Positions 9,437 through 19,819 of a DNA stretch of 64,000 bases are shown here, piece after piece. The stretch is from NCBI RefSeq assembly GCF_001650905.1, contig NZ_LXYG01000017.1, forward strand, positions 186,001 to 250,000, in the 5' to 3' direction. Each line of letters begins with the position of its first letter. Positions within the stretch are counted from its first letter, which is position 1. A program made the translations under genes and the position numbers. This DNA is from Balneola sp. EhC07 (GTDB lineage Bacteria; Bacteroidota; Rhodothermia; Balneolales; Balneolaceae). Below the pieces are notes generated by a model. It ran no database searches and was not told the DNA's origin. It was given only the letters and a program-made list of their open reading frames with translations.

Positions 9437-9469
9437 AAAGGTGAGGGTGGATAGTCCTCACCTTTTTTT
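9437..9469. terminator. Bidirectional intrinsic terminator
   Basis: AAAGGTGAGG (9437-9446) and CCTCACCTTT (9456-9465) pair, with T runs on both strands. It serves the convergent TSGGSI-protein and amidohydrolase genes. Confidence 0.9.
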
Positions 9470-9471
9470 AT

Positions 9472-10779
9472 TTACTTCAATTTATAGATAACGCCACTTT
9501 TCATTACAAAAGTAATATTCTTTAGTTCGCTGATGTCTTCCAGTGGGCTTTTATCCACAGCAATAATATCAGCTGATTTTCCCTCTTCAATGGATCCTAT
9601 CTGATCTCGCATCCCTAAAAGTTCAGCAGCATTTAAAGTTGCTGTTTTGATAGCTTGACTTTCGCTCATTCCGTAATCAACCATGATCTCAAATTCGCGG
9701 GCATTTTCGCCATGTTTGCTTACGCCGGAATCTGTGCCGAAAGCAATATTAACACCACCTTTTAACGCGCGCTTGAAAGAAGCTTCTACAACAGGAACCA
9801 CTGTATTTATTTTATCGACTATTGCCGGAGGGATTTGATCGTTTACAACCAATTCATCCCGAACAGAAATTCCTGCTAACAGCGTTGGAACTAACCAGGC
9901 ATCGTTTTCTAAAAATAATTTTACAGATTCGTCATCTAAATAAGAACCGTGATCGATTGAGCTCACGCCTGCGCGCAGAGCTGCATTTATTCCATCTGCA
10001 GCGTGTGCATGAGCGGCTACTTTTCTGCCTAAGCTATTTGCAGCTTCCACTATGGATTTCATTTCTTCATCGGTAAGTTGCTGATTCAGACCTGCAGCGG
10101 TATTACTTAAAACACCACCGGTTGCCGTAATTTTAATGACTCCGGCGCCTTGTTTTACTCTGGCACGAACAGCTCTTCTGCAATCATCTGCGCCATCACA
10201 AATGCCGACATTTTCATCCAGTTCAAGTATTTCTGTTCTGTAACCATGTGAATCTCCATGGCCTCCGGTTGCAGAAATTGCGCCTCCCGAATATATAATT
10301 CTTGGACCGGCAATAAGGCCCTTGGCTGTAGCTCTTTGTAAAGCACCGATCAGTTCAGCATCAGCGCCAAGATTTCGGACAGTAGTGAATCCGGCGTTTA
10401 ATGTTCTCTCTAAATAGGGCAAAGATTTGAAAGCCAGATCCTGCTCATTCATTGTTGTCCATTCGTGCGGATTCGCATCCGGATCGCGCTCCCCGGTAAG
10501 ATGTGTGTGCATATCAATAAAGCCGGGCATCACAAATTTGTCTTTCAAATCGGTTACTTCAGCATCATCAAAACCTAATTCTGATGAAGACTTAAAACCT
10601 GAATGAACGCTTTCGATCACTCCGTTTTTAATAACGACCGTTTGATTTGATAAAGGTTTTTCACCGGGAATAGCCAGAAGAGAGCCGGCATGAATGATCT
10701 TGATGTTGTCTTGAGCTGAAATTGAAGCTGAGAAGGTTAGCACCAAAAGAAAGAGGAAAAGAGATTTTATATATGACAT
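9472..10779 (-). CDS. Exported amidohydrolase (imidazolonepropionase/prolidase-like)
   Basis: The 435-residue protein has a signal peptide ending SASISAQ. It then shows the amidohydrolase metal set: MPGFIDMHTHLTGE (His-x-His), a central VIKITATGGV with the bridging Lys position, VAAHAHAADGINAAL, SIDHGSYL, and the late Asp in FGTDSGVSKHG. The order and C-terminal GSIEEGKSADIIAVD match the periplasmic 'Xaa-Pro dipeptidase/imidazolonepropionase-related' group, which hydrolyses dipeptides or related amides. It is a single gene, divergent from uvrA. Confidence 0.92.
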   Translation of the reverse strand: MSYIKSLFLFLLVLTFSASISAQDNIKIIHAGSLLAIPGEKPLSNQTVVIKNGVIESVHSGFKSSSELGFDDAEVTDLKDKFVMPGFIDMHTHLTGERDPDANPHEWTTMNEQDLAFKSLPYLERTLNAGFTTVRNLGADAELIGALQRATAKGLIAGPRIIYSGGAISATGGHGDSHGYRTEILELDENVGICDGADDCRRAVRARVKQGAGVIKITATGGVLSNTAAGLNQQLTDEEMKSIVEAANSLGRKVAAHAHAADGINAALRAGVSSIDHGSYLDDESVKLFLENDAWLVPTLLAGISVRDELVVNDQIPPAIVDKINTVVPVVEASFKRALKGGVNIAFGTDSGVSKHGENAREFEIMVDYGMSESQAIKTATLNAAELLGMRDQIGSIEEGKSADIIAVDKSPLEDISELKNITFVMKSGVIYKLK

Positions 10780-10946
10780 AATTGGGGGTTAGATTTTCTG
10801 AATTAAAGAATGTATTGAAAGTGAGGGAGATCAAGAAATAAAAAGCCGGAGATTGAAATCTAATGTCAAAAATTTTTGTTGAGAACGATGCCCAAATAAA
10901 TGAATCAAAACATTATATTGAAGGTTCGATTTTAATAACGGAGAAT

Positions 10947-13754
10947 ATGTCCACAAAAGAAACGGCTACTGTTGAAGCAAAAGAGGAAGCGCTGGAACGA
11001 CCAATTATAATAAAAGGCGCGAGGACTCATAATCTCAAGAATATAGATGTAGAAATTCCGAGGAATAAGCTCACGGTGATAACAGGGGTATCGGGTTCAG
11101 GGAAATCGAGCCTGGCCTTTGATACAATTTATGCGGAAGGTCAGCGACGTTACGTGGAAAGTCTTTCCAGCTACGCCAGACAGTTTCTGGAAAGAATGGA
11201 TAAGCCGGATGTCGATTTTATGCAGGGTATTTCTCCGGCAATGGCCATTCAGCAAAAAACCACTTCGAGCAATCCGCGTTCAACTGTTGGAACAACAACC
11301 GAGATCTATGATTATTTAAGACTGCTGTTTGCCCGAATTGGAAAAACAATTTCTCCGGTATCCGGTAATCAGGTCAAAAAAGACACTCCGAAAACCGTTA
11401 TTGAAGAGGTCCTTAAGCTGATGGAAGAAGGAGACCGGTTTTACGTTCTTTATCCGATTCCTCAGCACGAAAAAAAGAAACTGGACGAAGAGCTGAAGGT
11501 TTTAAAGGAAAAAGGTTTTAGCAGGCTTCTGAATATCAATGACGAAAGCATAATAGACCTGACCGATGGCGACATAGACACAAAAAAGATCAAAAGAAAA
11601 GAGTTCAGGGTTCTTGTGGATCGCTTGATCCTTAAAGATGATGAAGCAACCATCACAAGGATAGCCGGATCGCTGGAAACAGCTTTTCAAAACGGAAGCG
11701 GAAGGTTATCCATCAAAAAAAGAAATGGAGATGAATTTCCATTCAGCGAACGATTTGAGTTGGATGGAATTGAGTTTACAGAGCCAACTCCGCAAATGTT
11801 CTCGTTCAACAACCCGTTTGGAGCTTGCCCTAAATGTGAAGGTTTCGGAAAAGTATCAGGCATAGATGAAGATCTTGTGATCCCGGATCATGAAAAGACG
11901 ATCCGAAACGGAGCCATCGCACCGTTTACAACTCAGAAGTTTAGTACCCATCTCAGAGATCTGATAAAGGTAGCGTCGGAAGAAAAGTTTTCAATTGATA
12001 CTCCTTATTCAGAGTTGCCGAAAGAGGTGAAGAGTATAATTTGGAAAGGAAAAGGAAACTATATCGGAATCTGGAACTTTTTCGATACAGTGAAAGATCA
12101 GGCGTATAAAGTCCATATGCGTGTGTTGTATTCCCGTTATCGTGGATATAGTCGATGTCCGGAATGTGAGGGGTATCGGGTAAGAAAAGATGCACAGTAC
12201 GTGAAAGTTGGTGGGATGCATTCCGGAGAAGTGTCTGAGTTAACCATTGGTTATGCCAAAGACTATTTTGAAGGACTTGAACTAACAGAATTTGAGCAAG
12301 GAGTAGCAGGACAGATCCTATACGAGATCAGAAAAAGATTGAAATACCTGGATGAAGTTGGGTTGGATTATCTCACACTGGATCGACTTGCAAATACTTT
12401 GAGTGGCGGTGAGTCGCAAAGAATAAGTTTGGCGAATGCTTTGGGCAGTTCGTTGATCGGCAGTATGTACGTCTTGGATGAACCAACAATAGGTTTGCAC
12501 CCCAGAGATAACGACCGGTTGATCAAAATTCTGGAATCCCTGAGAGATATTGGAAACACAGTTCTGGTTGTGGAACATGATCCGGAAATGATGAAGGCAG
12601 CTGATAATGTAATCGATATCGGACCTTTTGCAGGAGTTCATGGTGGAGAAGTAGTATTTGAAGGCAACTTTGAAAATCTTCTTAAATCGGATACGCTTAC
12701 CGGAAAATTTCTGAGCGGTAGAAAGCAGATCGAAGTTCCGAAAAAGCGCAGAAAAGGAAATGGGAGATCTATAAAGGTTGAAGGAGCCAGCGAGCATAAT
12801 CTCAAAAATGTAGACGTAGAATTTCCTTTAGGAAAGATGGTAGTAGTAACCGGCGTTTCAGGATCAGGGAAGTCTACATTAGTGCACGATACGGTTTATG
12901 CCGGCATCCAAAAACATATTGGTTCTTATAACCAGAAAGTGGGTCGGTTTAAAGATCTTTCGGGAATGGCAAGCGTTCACAATTTAGAAATGGTGGACCA
13001 AAGTCCGATCGGTCGTTCTTCCAGATCAAATCCGGCAACCTATACCAAAGCGTTTGATGGAATTCGGGATGTGTTTTCGAATACTCGTCAGGCAAAAATA
13101 ATGGGCTACACTCCGGGGCATTTCTCATTTAACGTGCCGGGCGGGAGATGCGAAAACTGTCAGGGCGAAGGGATTCAGAAAATAGAGATGCAGTTTATGG
13201 CTGATATCGAACTAGTTTGCGAAGTTTGTAACGGCGCTCGTTTCCGAAAGGATGTATTAGCTGTAAAATACCGGGGTAAGAGTATTCATGACGTACTTGA
13301 AATGCCGATCTCTGAAGCTATCGAATTTTTTGTGGATGAAACCACGATCATAAATAAATTACAGCCGTTAGAAGATGTTGGATTAGGGTATTTAAACCTG
13401 GGACAAAGCGCGACAACTCTTTCGGGTGGAGAAGCTCAGCGTGTGAAATTGGCCAGATTCCTAACCAAACAAAGTTCCGAACACACCATTTACTTTTTTG
13501 ATGAACCTACGACAGGATTGCACTTTGAAGATGTAGCAAAACTTTTGGAAGCATTTAACGAATTGGTTAATTCAGGTCATTCTGTAATAATCATTGAGCA
13601 CAATCTGGATATAATAAAATGTGCTGACTGGATCATTGACGTTGGCCCGGAAGGCGGTTTTGCAGGCGGTCAAATTGTAGCAGAAGGTACACCTGAAGAC
13701 ATTACAAAAGTGAAAGAGAGCTATACAGGGCAATATTTGAAGGAATATTTGTAG
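10947..13754 (+). CDS. uvrA: Excinuclease ABC subunit A
   Basis: UvrA scans DNA for lesions with UvrB in nucleotide-excision repair. The ATG at 10947 gives 935 residues, close to the usual 940; an in-frame ATG at 10863 would add 28 non-conserved residues. Two ABC modules are clear. Walker A GVSGSGKS occurs near residues 47 and 635, and signature LSGGESQRI / LSGGEAQRV near 485 and 824. The second zinc module (CENC near 734, CEVC near 757) is complete. In the first, only one CxxC (CPKC near 293) remains before FNNPFG-type text; the earlier pair is replaced by [13 protein letters not shown] recall this as typical of Bacteroidota UvrA. No partner gene adjoins it. Confidence 0.97.
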   Translation: MSTKETATVEAKEEALERPIIIKGARTHNLKNIDVEIPRNKLTVITGVSGSGKSSLAFDTIYAEGQRRYVESLSSYARQFLERMDKPDVDFMQGISPAMAIQQKTTSSNPRSTVGTTTEIYDYLRLLFARIGKTISPVSGNQVKKDTPKTVIEEVLKLMEEGDRFYVLYPIPQHEKKKLDEELKVLKEKGFSRLLNINDESIIDLTDGDIDTKKIKRKEFRVLVDRLILKDDEATITRIAGSLETAFQNGSGRLSIKKRNGDEFPFSERFELDGIEFTEPTPQMFSFNNPFGACPKCEGFGKVSGIDEDLVIPDHEKTIRNGAIAPFTTQKFSTHLRDLIKVASEEKFSIDTPYSELPKEVKSIIWKGKGNYIGIWNFFDTVKDQAYKVHMRVLYSRYRGYSRCPECEGYRVRKDAQYVKVGGMHSGEVSELTIGYAKDYFEGLELTEFEQGVAGQILYEIRKRLKYLDEVGLDYLTLDRLANTLSGGESQRISLANALGSSLIGSMYVLDEPTIGLHPRDNDRLIKILESLRDIGNTVLVVEHDPEMMKAADNVIDIGPFAGVHGGEVVFEGNFENLLKSDTLTGKFLSGRKQIEVPKKRRKGNGRSIKVEGASEHNLKNVDVEFPLGKMVVVTGVSGSGKSTLVHDTVYAGIQKHIGSYNQKVGRFKDLSGMASVHNLEMVDQSPIGRSSRSNPATYTKAFDGIRDVFSNTRQAKIMGYTPGHFSFNVPGGRCENCQGEGIQKIEMQFMADIELVCEVCNGARFRKDVLAVKYRGKSIHDVLEMPISEAIEFFVDETTIINKLQPLEDVGLGYLNLGQSATTLSGGEAQRVKLARFLTKQSSEHTIYFFDEPTTGLHFEDVAKLLEAFNELVNSGHSVIIIEHNLDIIKCADWIIDVGPEGGFAGGQIVAEGTPEDITKVKESYTGQYLKEYL

Positions 13755-13783
13755 AAAGTTGGTTTTCCGATATAGCTGTACTT

Positions 13784-14974
13784 TTATTGATCATATGGGA
13801 TATACCTTTCCCACTTCCAGGGAGTGTACACATCGCCAATAGTTATCTCTAAAAGCTCTTTAAAGATTCCTTCTGCGTTATCGCTGTTGCTCATAATAAT
13901 AATGCCGGTTTTTTGTTCGGGAAACATAATTGAATAGTGCTCCCATCCGCGATCACTTCCTTCTTTAAAGGCGCCGTAACCATAAGGAGATTTGAGAAGT
14001 CCCCAGCCCATTCCGTAACTTAATTCGATATCATCATTTTCGTCCGTATCCTGCCAGACCTCTACTCCAAATTGTGCTTTTGAGTTAATTCTTACTGATG
14101 GATCGAACATCAATTGAGCGAGTTCGGAGTCACTTGAAGCTTCTCGCAATATATGTCCAAAGAATTTTGCGTAGTCATCAGGAGTGGTTTCCATAGAGCC
14201 TGCTGCTCCGGCTTCATCTTCGGTATCTTTGGGAATAACTTCGTGTTCAGAGCTATGTCCATTAACAAAAACTCCTTCAAAACGCTCTTGCCAAACATAA
14301 CTGGTCATTGTCATCCCGAGAGGACCAAAGATTCTTTCTTGGGCAAGTTCCTCCAAGCCTTTTCCCGTTACCTTTTCTATAGCGTATTGTAAAAGCATCA
14401 TGCCTTCTCCCGAGTAGCTGAATCGAGCACCCGGATCAAAGAAAAAGTGAATTTTCCCATCTCTGTCAAAATCGAAAGACTTATCTAACCAGCGCCAATT
14501 CGGAAATCCCGTGGAATGGTTCAGACACATTCTCGCTGTGATATCTTTATAACGGTCATCTCCGGAAAGGTTAGCAAATCCGCGCCATTCCTTTTCAAAT
14601 TCCAGCTCAGGAATAGGAACATCAAAGTATTCCTGAAGCGGAGTGTCAAGATCAATGGTGCCGTCAAGAACGAGATCAGCTACTAAATAACCAAAAACAG
14701 CTTTGCTGAAAGATGCTCCGTAAAAGACCTGGTCTGTGGTTAGCGTATCTTTAGTTTCATAGTTAGCATAACCAAACCCTTTTTGATAAGCTATTTCATT
14801 ATCGTTGAAAATAGTAACTGCTAAGCCTGTGATCTCTGCCTCATCTATCAGAGTTTGAATACGTTGGGTAAGATCTTTTTCTGTAATAGTGTTTCCGTCA
14901 ATATGCTCGATATTGTCTTGAGAGCAACTGCTGAATAAGATCAGAATAGAAAGAAAGAGTAGAGAATATGTCAT
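13784..14974 (-). CDS. Serine hydrolase lipoprotein, beta-lactamase class C fold
   Basis: The 396-residue protein has a lipoprotein signal with lipobox LFSSC (Cys17). The class C beta-lactamase/esterase fold shows the nucleophile motif SFSK (in GASFSKAVFG) and a YSG triad in place of YxN (RFSYSGEGMML). A late EGSDRGWEHYS substitutes for the KTG/HxG box. These fit the EstB/AmpH-like hydrolases that act on esters or muropeptides, rather than resistance enzymes. It is likely attached to an envelope membrane facing the periplasm. It is a single gene, divergent from the small porin at 15129. Confidence 0.9.
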   Translation of the reverse strand: MTYSLLFLSILILFSSCSQDNIEHIDGNTITEKDLTQRIQTLIDEAEITGLAVTIFNDNEIAYQKGFGYANYETKDTLTTDQVFYGASFSKAVFGYLVADLVLDGTIDLDTPLQEYFDVPIPELEFEKEWRGFANLSGDDRYKDITARMCLNHSTGFPNWRWLDKSFDFDRDGKIHFFFDPGARFSYSGEGMMLLQYAIEKVTGKGLEELAQERIFGPLGMTMTSYVWQERFEGVFVNGHSSEHEVIPKDTEDEAGAAGSMETTPDDYAKFFGHILREASSDSELAQLMFDPSVRINSKAQFGVEVWQDTDENDDIELSYGMGWGLLKSPYGYGAFKEGSDRGWEHYSIMFPEQKTGIIIMSNSDNAEGIFKELLEITIGDVYTPWKWERYIPYDQ

Positions 14975-15128
14975 TATAGAATCTGTGAAAGTTATCGTCC
15001 CTTTCGTTTAAAAGATCATGATGTTTCAAAAAGAGAAAATACTCTCCATCAGGCCTTAAAATAGAATATGGAACCATCTTAGCTGTATGGAGTTGAAATG
15101 ATGGTAACAAATAATCAAAAAACCTGAT

Positions 15129-15719
15129 ATGAAAACTATTCAAAGATTTTGTTCTCTATTTATGATCTTAATTCTAACGGTGGGATTGTCATCACAATCT
15201 AAAGCGCAATCTTTACCTGAGTTTGGTGTAAAAGGAGGATTAAACTATTCGACCTTTAATGATACAGAAAACGTAGAATATAAAACCGGATTCCTGATCG
15301 GTGGGTATGCAAATTTTAAAATTCCAATGAGTCCTGTCTCAGTACAGCCGGAGGTTTTATATGCCCAATATGGAGCGGATGTTGAAGACTCAGATGCAAG
15401 CTTTGTAGTTAATTATGTGCAAGTACCGGTATTATTAAAATTTGGATTTGAAACACCTGCAGCTAAACCAAATGTATATTTTGGTCCATACATGAGTTTT
15501 AATACAAAGGCAGAAATAGAAAATGATGACGGATCTCTAAACTTAGAAGATAATGCTAAAGACACTGAATTCGGTGTAGTTGTTGGAGCAGGAGTGGATG
15601 TAAGTAAAATAAGACTTGGTTTGAGATATACAGCAGGTTTAAGTAATGTAGCTGATGATGATTTTAATGACTCAGCTAAAAATGGAGCATTAGCTCTTAC
15701 GATAGGTCTCGCATTCTAA
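15129..15719 (+). CDS. Small outer-membrane beta-barrel (PorT-like)
   Basis: The 196-residue protein has a signal peptide ending SQSKAQ. The start LPEFGVKGGLNYSTF and the pattern of alternating hydrophobic strands (VSVQPEVLYAQYG, VNYVQVPVLLKF, NVYFGPYMSF, IRLGLRYTAGLSNV) are those of the PorT/outer-membrane-protein-beta-barrel family; the chain ends in LTIGLAF with the terminal aromatic needed by BAM. About eight strands fit the length. Substrate or partner is unknown. A terminator follows, then another barrel gene. Confidence 0.88.
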   Translation: MKTIQRFCSLFMILILTVGLSSQSKAQSLPEFGVKGGLNYSTFNDTENVEYKTGFLIGGYANFKIPMSPVSVQPEVLYAQYGADVEDSDASFVVNYVQVPVLLKFGFETPAAKPNVYFGPYMSFNTKAEIENDDGSLNLEDNAKDTEFGVVVGAGVDVSKIRLGLRYTAGLSNVADDDFNDSAKNGALALTIGLAF

Positions 15720-15739
15720 AAGATAAATTCCCTATTATA

Positions 15740-15771
15740 AAGCAGTTTCAAATTATGGAACTGCTTTTTTT
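15740..15771 (+). terminator. Intrinsic terminator
   Basis: AAGCAGTT (15740-15747) and AACTGCTT (15759-15766) form a hairpin followed by a T run to 15771. Confidence 0.88.
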
Positions 15772-15785
15772 ATGTGATTTATTTT

Positions 15786-16514
15786 ATGCAGAAATTTCTA
15801 ATCGTTTTCTTATTAATAGGTATATCATCTGAGTTTTCATACGCCCAACAAAACCGCTTTGGGATGAAGTCCGGAGTTGCGCTTTCAAGCATGTCACATC
15901 AGCAAACAGAAATTGGAGCAGCAAATATCGAGTGGGGAGGCAGGTCTTCATATCAAACGGGAGTGTTTTACAACAGGAGGCTTAAAAATTCATTGCTATC
16001 CTTTCAGATAGAGGTTGATTATAAAAATCTCGGCACTGTATTCAGAATAAATGATGTTGACCCAAGAGTGGCCCCTTCTGCAAAAGCGAATTACGAATTC
16101 GAGCATATTGGGTTTTCTATATCACCACGAATCGATCTTTTCCCGGATAATAAAATTAATCCCAATTTCATGATCGGCGGCATCATGGAAGTTAAAACGA
16201 ATTCAGAGGTTATATTTACATCAAATGTACCCGACCCGGACAGATCGCTGGACAATTTCTTTTTTGGTGGAGATATAAATGAACACACCGAAGATTTTCT
16301 ATACGGCTTTGTTATGGCAGGAGGAATAGAATTTGCAACAAATCCTGTGATCATAACTCTTGAAAGCAGATACACTTCTTTATTTACACCGGCTTTTAAT
16401 GAAAGTGTAGAACAAATGCCGCTAAATCAACAAACATCTATTCTAAAAATAATGGAAGACAGCAGACACAATTATTTTAGTTTTCTAATTGGCTTCAACT
16501 TTTATTTTGATTAG
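15786..16514 (+). CDS. Outer-membrane beta-barrel protein, second copy type
   Basis: The ATG at 15786 gives a clean signal peptide (LIGISSEFSYAQ); a GTG at 15774 lies on the terminator tail and is less likely. About 242 residues follow the PorT-like pattern, opening with NRFGMKSGVALSSM and ending YFSFLIGFNFYFD, a classic C-terminal aromatic strand. It shares the fold but little sequence with the preceding barrel. Loops contain acidic segments such as VPDPDRSLDNFF. The function is unknown. Confidence 0.83.
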   Translation: MQKFLIVFLLIGISSEFSYAQQNRFGMKSGVALSSMSHQQTEIGAANIEWGGRSSYQTGVFYNRRLKNSLLSFQIEVDYKNLGTVFRINDVDPRVAPSAKANYEFEHIGFSISPRIDLFPDNKINPNFMIGGIMEVKTNSEVIFTSNVPDPDRSLDNFFFGGDINEHTEDFLYGFVMAGGIEFATNPVIITLESRYTSLFTPAFNESVEQMPLNQQTSILKIMEDSRHNYFSFLIGFNFYFD

Positions 16515-16559
16515 TTATTACTGAAGACGTAAACTCTATCTAATTCATCAAAAGACGTC

Positions 16560-18107
16560 ATGTTTGGCCGGCTACTTGCTTTAAATTGGAAAATTTTTGT
16601 TTCAAACCTCAACAGGTTCCAGTTGTTGCTGTTGATAGGTTATATCATGTTTTTGGGGATCATGACGGTTAATCTGGTGGGGACAGCGATCGTTGTAATT
16701 CTTCTGGACACCGACCCATGGATGAAAACGCAGATTCCCTGGCTCACCCCCGAGATCTATACTTTTCTGCTCTTAGTTTTTGCAAACTCCTATTGGGTTA
16801 TGCACTTCTCCTTCACAAATCTGAGACTATTAAATATTTCAGAAAACAGAAAACTGCTTGGTTTTGGATTTCCTCTGAAAAGACTTTCGCGATATTTGAT
16901 GATTATTGGATTTTGTCATCCCGTGAATATCATTTACAATTTTACCTGGCTTGTATTTTTGATGATTCAGGTTTCTCACTTTTATCAAGTGTTGATCGGA
17001 GTGGCTGCAATTATCTTTAATTATGTACTGATTTATTCTATCAAACACCGATTCATTAAGATCGTAGAGAGAAGGTTTATCGGAGTTGTAGTAGGCTTTT
17101 TGTTTCTGATATTCGGTCTGTTTCAGGCTGTGTCACTTTTTGCAGAAAACTCACAAGAGATATTCATTCAAATTGTTCCAAGAGTAGAAACACTAAATAC
17201 CTTTTTATCCTGGAGTCCCGGTGGATTACTTTTACAAACTGTAAATGTTGAATATGGATGGATAACAGCGGGAATAATTTTCGGATTTCTGATTCTATTG
17301 ATAGGACTGATTCTAGTTGATCACTTTCGGAAAACATGTGAAGGCTTAATAAATCCAACGATCAGAAAAGCAGAGCAACAGACAAGCAAGTTGTGGACTT
17401 TCCTGAGACGTGTGATGGGGGTAAATGCGGGAAAGTATTATTATTACGTGATGATTCACCCCTATAATAAATTACAATTGCTTACGCTGGCAGTTGTCCC
17501 GGTTGTTTATGTTCCAATCCTGCTTCAGGTAAAATACAGTGCCGCTCAAACTATATTAATTCCGACTATACTTGCAGGAATTCCCGTAGCGCTGCTCGCA
17601 ATGGGGATGGCAAACATGTATGGGTATGAAAACAGGGAATTACTTATGCACTTACAGTTTCCTATTAAACTGGAAAAACAATTGAAAGAAAGATTTTTAG
17701 GCGTGATCATATTTCCGTTGATGGTCTTTTATATAATCACAATTTTTGAATTATTATTAATTCCTCAAATAGTGGGTGTGTATAAGATATTTGTTGCAAA
17801 CACCTTCTTTTTTCTCTGTTTTATGGTGCTTTTTATTTGGAGTTCTTACTACCAATATCAAAAAGCGACATACTCCTCAATGAGTTATAAACATCCCATT
17901 ATACCTCAAAAAGTAACTTTTGTAATCACATTTGTAATTTTTTCGATGGGCTATCTCATTTTTGTGCCATTAGAAAATCTGGAATGGTACAGAATTACAA
18001 TTATGAGCGTGGTTATTGTTGTAATAGGAGTTTACCTTTGGAGACATATGAGTTTTCTTGTAAATCTGTTCAAAAAGCAGATATTGAAAAGACTTTGGAC
18101 TGAATAA
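16560..18107 (+). CDS. ABC-2-like membrane permease
   Basis: The 515-residue protein has roughly 12 predicted membrane helices, beginning with the amphipathic start MFGRLLALNWKIF typical of ABC-2/DUF5687-type permeases. There is a cytoplasmic break of about 40 residues near 255-300 and a late YGYENRELLMHLQFPI motif, similar to export permeases whose coupling helix contacts an ATPase. The matching ATPase is two genes downstream at 19004, with lgt between. Cargo is unknown. The exact DUF assignment is uncertain. Confidence 0.75.
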   Translation: MFGRLLALNWKIFVSNLNRFQLLLLIGYIMFLGIMTVNLVGTAIVVILLDTDPWMKTQIPWLTPEIYTFLLLVFANSYWVMHFSFTNLRLLNISENRKLLGFGFPLKRLSRYLMIIGFCHPVNIIYNFTWLVFLMIQVSHFYQVLIGVAAIIFNYVLIYSIKHRFIKIVERRFIGVVVGFLFLIFGLFQAVSLFAENSQEIFIQIVPRVETLNTFLSWSPGGLLLQTVNVEYGWITAGIIFGFLILLIGLILVDHFRKTCEGLINPTIRKAEQQTSKLWTFLRRVMGVNAGKYYYYVMIHPYNKLQLLTLAVVPVVYVPILLQVKYSAAQTILIPTILAGIPVALLAMGMANMYGYENRELLMHLQFPIKLEKQLKERFLGVIIFPLMVFYIITIFELLLIPQIVGVYKIFVANTFFFLCFMVLFIWSSYYQYQKATYSSMSYKHPIIPQKVTFVITFVIFSMGYLIFVPLENLEWYRITIMSVVIVVIGVYLWRHMSFLVNLFKKQILKRLWTE

Positions 18108-18136
18108 CATATATCTAAAAGCACACTACTTTACTT

Positions 18137-19003
18137 ATGCTTCCTATACATCTTGATCTTGGCTTTACTCAGATCTATTTCTACGAAGGAATTTACTTCC
18201 TGATCTCCATTGTACTTGGTATATGGTGGGCAAAAGTACGCGTTGAAAAATACGGCGGGAAAGTAGAAAAATTTGAAGGTCTGGTAGTCTGGTCTATTGT
18301 TGGGGCGTTAATAGGAGCCAGACTTTCTCATTATGTGTTTTGGCAGTCAGATGTGTTCTTCGAAAATCCGGGAATAATTTTTAGTCCGACCGGAGCAGGA
18401 AACAGTATTACGGGTGGATTAGTAGGTGGAATGCTCGGCGGTTATTTCTATGTGAAACGCAACAACATGAATTATTGGGAATACTTTTCTCTGCTTTCGC
18501 CGGGGGTATTATTAGGACAGGCTGTTGGTAGAATAGGATGTTTTCTAAACGGAGATGCTTACGGAACAGCGACAAATTCGTTTCTTGGAGTTCAATTCCC
18601 CCGCTATGCAACCACCATTCCTAGCTTTGAAACGGAATACAGGCTTTCAAGCCCATCGTGGGAATCAACTACAGGTTTACCCGGGCAGACAGAAACGTTA
18701 AGCGCGCCTGTACACCCCACACAGCTGTATGAAATGTTTGGTGATGTAGTATTGATATTGATCGTTCTTTGGGTTTTTAAAAAGATCTGGGATACGGATA
18801 AAAAATCTCCGCTTATTTTCTTTATTCATACAGGTGGATATTCTTTACTGAGATTTGGGCTGGAATATATCCGTGCGGACAAAGAAGGAGTTACTATGTT
18901 CGGAATGAGTAATCTGCAAATGGCATTATTACTTTACGGCTTATTTACTATCGGTTACGCCACAAAATATTTTCTCAATAAAAGACCTAAAAAAGGGACA
19001 TAG
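18137..19003 (+). CDS. lgt: Prolipoprotein diacylglyceryl transferase
   Basis: Lgt moves diacylglyceryl from phosphatidylglycerol to the lipobox cysteine of prelipoproteins in the inner membrane, and is needed for the many lipoproteins encoded in this window. The 288-residue protein has seven likely membrane helices, the signature VGRIGCFLNGDAYG (about residues 131-144) and HPTQLYE (about 194-200). It starts 29 bp after the ABC permease and its TAG stop is directly followed by the ATG of the ABC ATPase, so the three are co-transcribed. The sandwich position between two halves of a transporter is unusual. Confidence 0.96.
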   Translation: MLPIHLDLGFTQIYFYEGIYFLISIVLGIWWAKVRVEKYGGKVEKFEGLVVWSIVGALIGARLSHYVFWQSDVFFENPGIIFSPTGAGNSITGGLVGGMLGGYFYVKRNNMNYWEYFSLLSPGVLLGQAVGRIGCFLNGDAYGTATNSFLGVQFPRYATTIPSFETEYRLSSPSWESTTGLPGQTETLSAPVHPTQLYEMFGDVVLILIVLWVFKKIWDTDKKSPLIFFIHTGGYSLLRFGLEYIRADKEGVTMFGMSNLQMALLLYGLFTIGYATKYFLNKRPKKGT

Positions 19004-19762
19004 ATGAGTGAAGCCATTTCAATAAGAGGCCTGATAAAAAGCTATGATGATAACATTGTTCTGAAGGAACTGGATCTTAGTATTCCAAAAGGTTCTATTT
19101 TTGGATTGATCGGACCCAACGGCGCAGGAAAAAGCACGCTGATAGGAGTTCTTACAGGATTGTTGTCTTTTGATGAAGGCTACATCACCATAGATGAAAT
19201 GCGTTTTATAGATGAGAACGAAGAAGCAATAAAGAAGGAAATAGCGTCCGTTCTTCAGCCACCATTATTGTTCGAACAGTTTACAAGCATCGAATTCATT
19301 GAGTATGTATGTGAAATTTATGAAATCGAGAAAAAGGGCTTGATCGAAAAAGCTTATTCTTTAATGGATTTTTTTGAGATCAAAGATTTTGCAAAGACAA
19401 AGATCCATAAACTTTCCTCCGGTAGTCGTAAAAAACTCGCTTTTGTCACGGCCGTTTTAACAGAGCCTGTAGTTTTGTTGCTGGATGAGCCTTTTGAGGC
19501 TGTGGATGTAATTTCTATTGAAAGAATGAAAACGGTCCTGCGCAAGCTGAAAGACAAAGGCGTGACCGTTATCATAACGAGCCACATTCTGGAAGTTGTT
19601 GAAAACCTTTGTGATGATATTGCAATACTACATCAGGGAAGAATTATAGCCTATCTGGATTCCATCAGTAGAAAAAGCCTGAAAGAACACTCAACACTTC
19701 AGGAGATCTTTTCGGAGTATGTGAAAGTGGAAGGCAAAGACGATATTGTGGATTGGTTGTAG
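19004..19762 (+). CDS. ABC transporter ATP-binding protein
   Basis: The 252-residue ATPase shows Walker A GPNGAGKST (about 38-46), signature LSSGSRKKLA (about 138-147; SSGS replaces SGGQ), Walker B VVLLLDEPFEAVD and the switch His in VIITSH. This is the single-domain class that pairs with ABC-2 exporters. Its partner is most likely the permease at 16560. The ATG follows the lgt stop without a gap. Confidence 0.93.
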   Translation: MSEAISIRGLIKSYDDNIVLKELDLSIPKGSIFGLIGPNGAGKSTLIGVLTGLLSFDEGYITIDEMRFIDENEEAIKKEIASVLQPPLLFEQFTSIEFIEYVCEIYEIEKKGLIEKAYSLMDFFEIKDFAKTKIHKLSSGSRKKLAFVTAVLTEPVVLLLDEPFEAVDVISIERMKTVLRKLKDKGVTVIITSHILEVVENLCDDIAILHQGRIIAYLDSISRKSLKEHSTLQEIFSEYVKVEGKDDIVDWL

Positions 19763-19770
19763 AGTAGTAG

Positions 19771-19819
19771 TAAGACATAAGACCTAAGATGTATGATTTG
19801 AGACATAAGATTTAAGAAT
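19771..19819 (+). repeat. Seven-unit heptad array, consensus TAAGANN
   Basis: Seven consecutive 7-bp units fit TAAGANN with few changes (TAAGACA, TAAGACC, TAAGATG, TATGATT, TGAGACA, TAAGATT, TAAGAAT). The array ends exactly at the base before the ATG at 19820. Two more units appear after that gene at 20289, and a relative lies at 37099-37154. Confidence 0.85.

Noticed and set aside
13755-13783. Terminator between uvrA and the serine hydrolase
   Set aside because: The 29-base convergent gap has no stem followed by a T run.
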